DNA from: Azolla caroliniana
Taxonomy: Eukaryota > Polypodiophyta
Length of the DNA stretch: 64,000 bases
NCBI GenBank assembly: GCA_043228905.1
Contig: JBHGNT010000003.1
Span: 4,278,001 to 4,342,000, forward strand
Reading direction: 5' to 3'
Every line of letters begins with the position of its first letter. Positions within the stretch are counted from its first letter, which is position 1. The position numbers and the translations under genes are program-made. The notes beneath the pieces are model-generated. The model was not told the DNA's origin. It saw only the letters and a program-made list of their open reading frames with translations, and searched no databases. Shown here piece by piece: positions 63,601 through 64,000 of the stretch.

Positions 63601-63990
63601 AGGCTTTTCTCAGCAGAGACGCAGGACACCTTCATCTAGTCTTTTTGGGAGGATGGCTCAGGTAAATATCTCCCAGAAACCTAGTTACACTGATTTGTTG
63701 ACAAGAAGGAACTATAGATATAGAAACTGGCCTCATGCCAATACGATGTAATATCACATTGGTTTACTGACATGGGTATTTCTCAGGGCTTCCGATCCTC
63801 ACCTTCAGGGGGGCTGTCATTTGCTAATGGCGGCATTATAGGTGGGCTAGATTCATCACGGCAAGTGGAAGCAAAATATCCCGCGTTGTTGTTCAAACAG
63901 CAACTTACTGCATATGTAGAGAAGATCTATGGAATGATTCGAGATAATCTAAAGAAAGAAATAACACCTTTGCTTGCGCTTTGCATTCAG
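39611..63990 (+). CDS. Class XI myosin heavy chain (3' end outside window)
   Basis: An actin-based motor that moves organelles and vesicles and drives cytoplasmic streaming. Thirty-one exons in the window give 1294 codons, with phase agreeing at every junction; the family is usually about 1500 aa, so roughly 200 residues lie beyond the edge. Order: SH3-like N-terminus, motor head to about 735, six IQ motifs (about 738-880), coiled coil (about 880-1073), linker, and the start of the cargo-binding globular (dilute/DIL) tail. All nucleotide-site motifs are intact: P-loop GESGAGKT 156-163, switch I NDNSSRFGK 209-217, switch II DIYGFE 433-438. Exon 1 is only the ATG (39611-39613). Intron 4 has a GC donor. 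Introns 6 and 19 are packed with transposons but no exon is interrupted. The gene appears functional. The XI subclass could not be assigned with confidence. Confidence 0.95.
39785..40260. repeat. Degenerate ~130-150-bp repeats in myosin leader intron
   Basis: Four loose copies marked by AATTGTTGATG(A)(A)TGCAA...CTGATCTGCAGATCATAT at about 39788, 39917, 40066 and 40216, with shared GCTTGTGG.TTTTTAAGT and TATAGCTATTAAAGCA modules between them. They sit in intron 1 directly after the ATG-only exon. Such 5' introns often enhance plant gene expression; a role for these repeats is inference. Confidence 0.7.
40303..40770. repeat. Three 156-bp tandem copies derived from a LINE, in intron 1
   Basis: Units start at 40303, 40459 and 40615, an exact 156-bp period, and a partial fourth start (AAGG) follows at 40771. 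Units 2 and 3 look identical; unit 1 differs at a couple of bases (GGTAGGGAAC versus GGTAGAGAAC). Each unit corresponds to the minus-oriented LINE 3' region at 48511-48672 and 57200-57363 (GAGTGATGG.GCTA..GAAA, TTCTAGCAAG). Confidence 0.92.
42280..42358 (+). other. Non-canonical GC-AG intron (myosin intron 4)
   Basis: The boundary reads TTATAG|GCAAGT and ends AAAAGCAG|AGCT. Phase and family sequence (..[14 protein letters not shown]) require this donor. AG|GCAAGT is the typical context of GC-type U2 donors. Confidence 0.85.
43224..43661 (-). mobile_element. Two adjacent LINE 3'-end copies, minus orientation
   Basis: Two head-to-tail copies of the family 3' end (about 43224-43402 and 43403-43661), each starting (plus strand) AAAGAAAGATATATTA, then AGGCCAAAATG(G/A)CC.TAAGACC and AACAAGAGATTACATCT. 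The first lacks part of the end; the second runs to the CTAGCATAGGTTGATCCAGA module. Located in myosin intron 6. Confidence 0.8.
43755..43969 (-). repeat. Copia 3' LTR
   Basis: 215-bp repeat matching 47606-47822, with TG...CA ends in element orientation and flanked outside by ATTTT. Confidence 0.93.
44061..46494 (-). pseudogene. Copia pol remnant: protease, pre-integrase, RT, RNase H; no integrase core
   Basis: A stop codon stands directly before the protease motif DSGASFHV (about 46460-46490), where the family has Trp. The pre-integrase motif [11 protein letters not shown] is at about 46080. After SSPLELVQ (about 45915) the frame runs straight into a Gln/Asn-rich linker, so the roughly 250-300-residue DDE integrase core is absent. 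RT is well kept ([28 protein letters not shown]), as is RNase H ([30 protein letters not shown]). Frame breaks occur near 44780 and 44320. It is transcribed, if at all, antisense to the myosin. Confidence 0.92.
46495..47405 (-). pseudogene. Copia gag remnant
   Basis: Starts [20 protein letters not shown] at 47405, with [16 protein letters not shown] typical of Copia gag (UBN2-type). A frameshift lies near 46985. The zinc knuckle reads [14 protein letters not shown]: the second cysteine of the CX2CX4HX4C pattern is a tyrosine, so metal binding is probably lost. Confidence 0.88.
47358..47619. repeat. 131-bp tandem duplication spanning gag start, primer site and LTR edge
   Basis: Two units begin at 47358 and 47489 (AGTTTCTTGATGTGCATAAG). 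Each includes the 5' part of gag, the leader, the primer site GCTCTGATACCA and the first 14 or so bp of the LTR, so a second partial LTR edge lies at about 47475. Confidence 0.9.
47606..47822 (-). repeat. Copia 5' LTR
   Basis: 217-bp repeat, flanked outside by ATTTT and inside by the tRNA-Met primer site at about 47590-47601. Confidence 0.93.
48133..51560 (-). mobile_element. APE-type LINE, nearly full coding order, in myosin intron 6
   Basis: Read on the minus strand from right to left. AP-endonuclease pieces: [20 protein letters not shown] (about 51420-51480), a GDIILL.NF block like GDFN (about 51235-51260) and [20 protein letters not shown] (about 51010-51070). Reverse transcriptase: [17 protein letters not shown] and [20 protein letters not shown] (50200-50370), then MPILKSGDP.. 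NYRTT and LAKLYGLI (49340-49440). C-terminal blocks: [18 protein letters not shown] (49055-49115) and [18 protein letters not shown] (48780-48840). The 3' tail ends at 48133. The central RT, including YADD, is missing: LAKLYGLIA is joined to the downstream RMIRSKA block. Many stops and frameshifts. A foreign segment interrupts RT at 49441-50203. Confidence 0.85.
49441..50203 (+). other. Unidentified inserted segment with a long ORF inside the LINE
   Basis: About 763 bp separates two RT pieces that are contiguous in the family (..PTRWTEHTI and MPILKSGDP..). The plus strand is open from 49371 to a stop at 50124-50126; the first 23 or so codons are antisense LINE, so only about 228 codons belong to the insert. 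The product is rich in Tyr/Arg/Leu/Ile ([37 protein letters not shown]) and its base use differs from the LINE. I recognise no domain. The look is somewhat organelle-like, so transferred plastid or mitochondrial DNA is one possibility, a captured gene piece another. No clear target duplication was found. Confidence 0.5.
51640..51735 (+). mobile_element. LINE 3'-end fragment
   Basis: Ends in TTTTAAGATGTAATCTATAT then AGGCCATTTTGGCATCTTAA, the family 3' terminus, just before myosin exon 7 in intron 6. Confidence 0.7.
52268..56607 (+). other. Myosin exons 7-19: rest of the motor domain
   Basis: Exons: 52268-52424, 52503-52652, 52740-52876, 52963-53109, 53219-53320, 53995-54052, 54147-54248, 54426-54463, 55336-55462, 55544-55717, 56117-56248, 56327-56436, 56547-56607. 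They encode residues 213-711. Landmarks: [10 protein letters not shown] after switch [21 protein letters not shown] spanning exons 11-12, the relay [15 protein letters not shown] (exon 13), the actin-contact region [19 protein letters not shown] (exon 17) and the reactive-thiol helix [17 protein letters not shown] (exon 18). No stops or frame breaks. Confidence 0.92.
56829..57690 (-). mobile_element. 5'-truncated LINE in myosin intron 19
   Basis: The family 3' end lies at 56829-57070 (plus strand GAAAGAGATATATTAATGTC). The C-terminal coding block [17 protein letters not shown] is at about 57510-57565 and continues after a frameshift as [20 protein letters not shown] (about 57420-57480) in another frame. 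The copy stops at about 57690, a typical 5' truncation. Confidence 0.82.
57883..57965 (-). mobile_element. LINE 3'-end fragment, intron 19
   Basis: Plus strand ACATTAATGTCTTTTAAGAG then GTCAGAGTGGGCGATAAGAC, a diverged 3' end of the same family. It may be the 3' end of the RT fragment at 58000-58980. Confidence 0.6.
58000..58980 (-). mobile_element. LINE reverse-transcriptase fragment, intron 19
   Basis: Minus-strand blocks [20 protein letters not shown] (about 58585-58645) and [20 protein letters not shown] parallel LINE RT text at 21535-21660 on the plus strand. QGCPHSPTLFG at about 58780-58815 is the RT core. It is broken by stops. The part nearer 58000-58460 is too diverged to assign. 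Confidence 0.65.
58995..59390. repeat. Imperfect ~162-bp repeats in intron 19
   Basis: Three loose copies marked by TCTGATTCAGATGCTTCATC at about 59011, 59178 and 59342, followed in the first two by TCTTCAAGGGAAG..GAGGAAAG. The open frames across them are Ser/Glu-rich without a known domain. Confidence 0.65.
59495..59865 (+). mobile_element. LINE 3' region, plus orientation, intron 19
   Basis: Matches the 3' part of the family (GGTGCTTCCCTTGCTTTGGA, CTCTCCATTTTGGATC) and ends with ATGCAATCTCTTGTTTGGTC and a diverged terminus, about 150 bp before myosin exon 20. Confidence 0.72.
60019..60732 (+). other. Myosin exons 20-22: converter end and six IQ motifs
   Basis: Exons 60019-60196, 60314-60519 and 60613-60732, residues 712-879. 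After [20 protein letters not shown] come six light-chain/calmodulin-binding IQ motifs: [75 protein letters not shown] and [15 protein letters not shown]. Six is the usual number for class XI, giving the long lever arm. Confidence 0.95.
61006..63990 (+). other. Myosin exons 23-31: coiled coil, linker, start of DIL tail
   Basis: Exons 61006-61104, 61547-61777, 62015-62154, 62226-62340, 62449-62496, 63031-63111, 63259-63429, 63506-63661 and 63787-63990. Residues about 880-1073 form heptad-rich coiled coil ([20 protein letters not shown] onward) for dimerisation. Residues about 1075-1117 are a short Ser/Pro/Gln linker. From about 1118 the globular cargo-binding tail begins, with [20 protein letters not shown] and [20 protein letters not shown]. 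The last donor is at 63991. The remainder of the tail lies beyond the window. Confidence 0.93.
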
Positions 63991-64000
63991 GTTTGCAGAT

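Overview
This is plant nuclear DNA. The evidence is a class XI myosin with six IQ motifs and a dilute-type tail, two MYC_N/bHLH transcription-factor genes, a plant-type TMEM208 homologue, a Copia retrotransposon primed by initiator tRNA-Met, a hAT-type MITE and many microsatellites. The species is not identifiable by eye. Long TE-filled introns and heavy LINE decay would suit an angiosperm with a moderately large genome. No rRNA, tRNA or CRISPR was recognised.

Layout. (1) 1-16.2 kb: two tandem, same-strand bHLH paralogues. Copy A (198-3834) has lost its first exons to the window edge. Copy B (11375-16162) reads as a complete eight-exon gene of 686 codons. Between them lie TE-poor spacer, an AACC-rich repeat, a hAT-type MITE and several microsatellites. 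(2) 16.2-20 kb: spacer with short repeats. (3) 20.0-25.5 kb, minus strand: a five-exon TMEM208/SND2-like ER membrane protein gene (175 aa) with a LINE in intron 3. (4) 27.9-34.9 kb, minus strand: a five-exon gene for an unrecognised 323-aa protein with hydrophobic segments. (5) 35-39.2 kb: spacer with two degenerate tandem arrays. (6) 39.3 kb to the right edge, plus strand: a class XI myosin gene, 31 exons in the window (1294 codons). Exon 1 is only the ATG. Intron 6 (9.6 kb) holds a Copia element, an APE-type LINE and an unidentified foreign-looking ORF. Intron 19 (3.4 kb) holds more LINE pieces.

The genes do not form a pathway. The repeats tell the shared story: one LINE family, recognisable by a short hairpin-like 3' end, recurs at least ten times on both strands and has inserted into introns of all three genes from 20 kb onward. 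All four main gene models were assembled by hand from splice signals, reading phase and family similarity. In each, the coding length is a multiple of three and the phase agrees at every junction.
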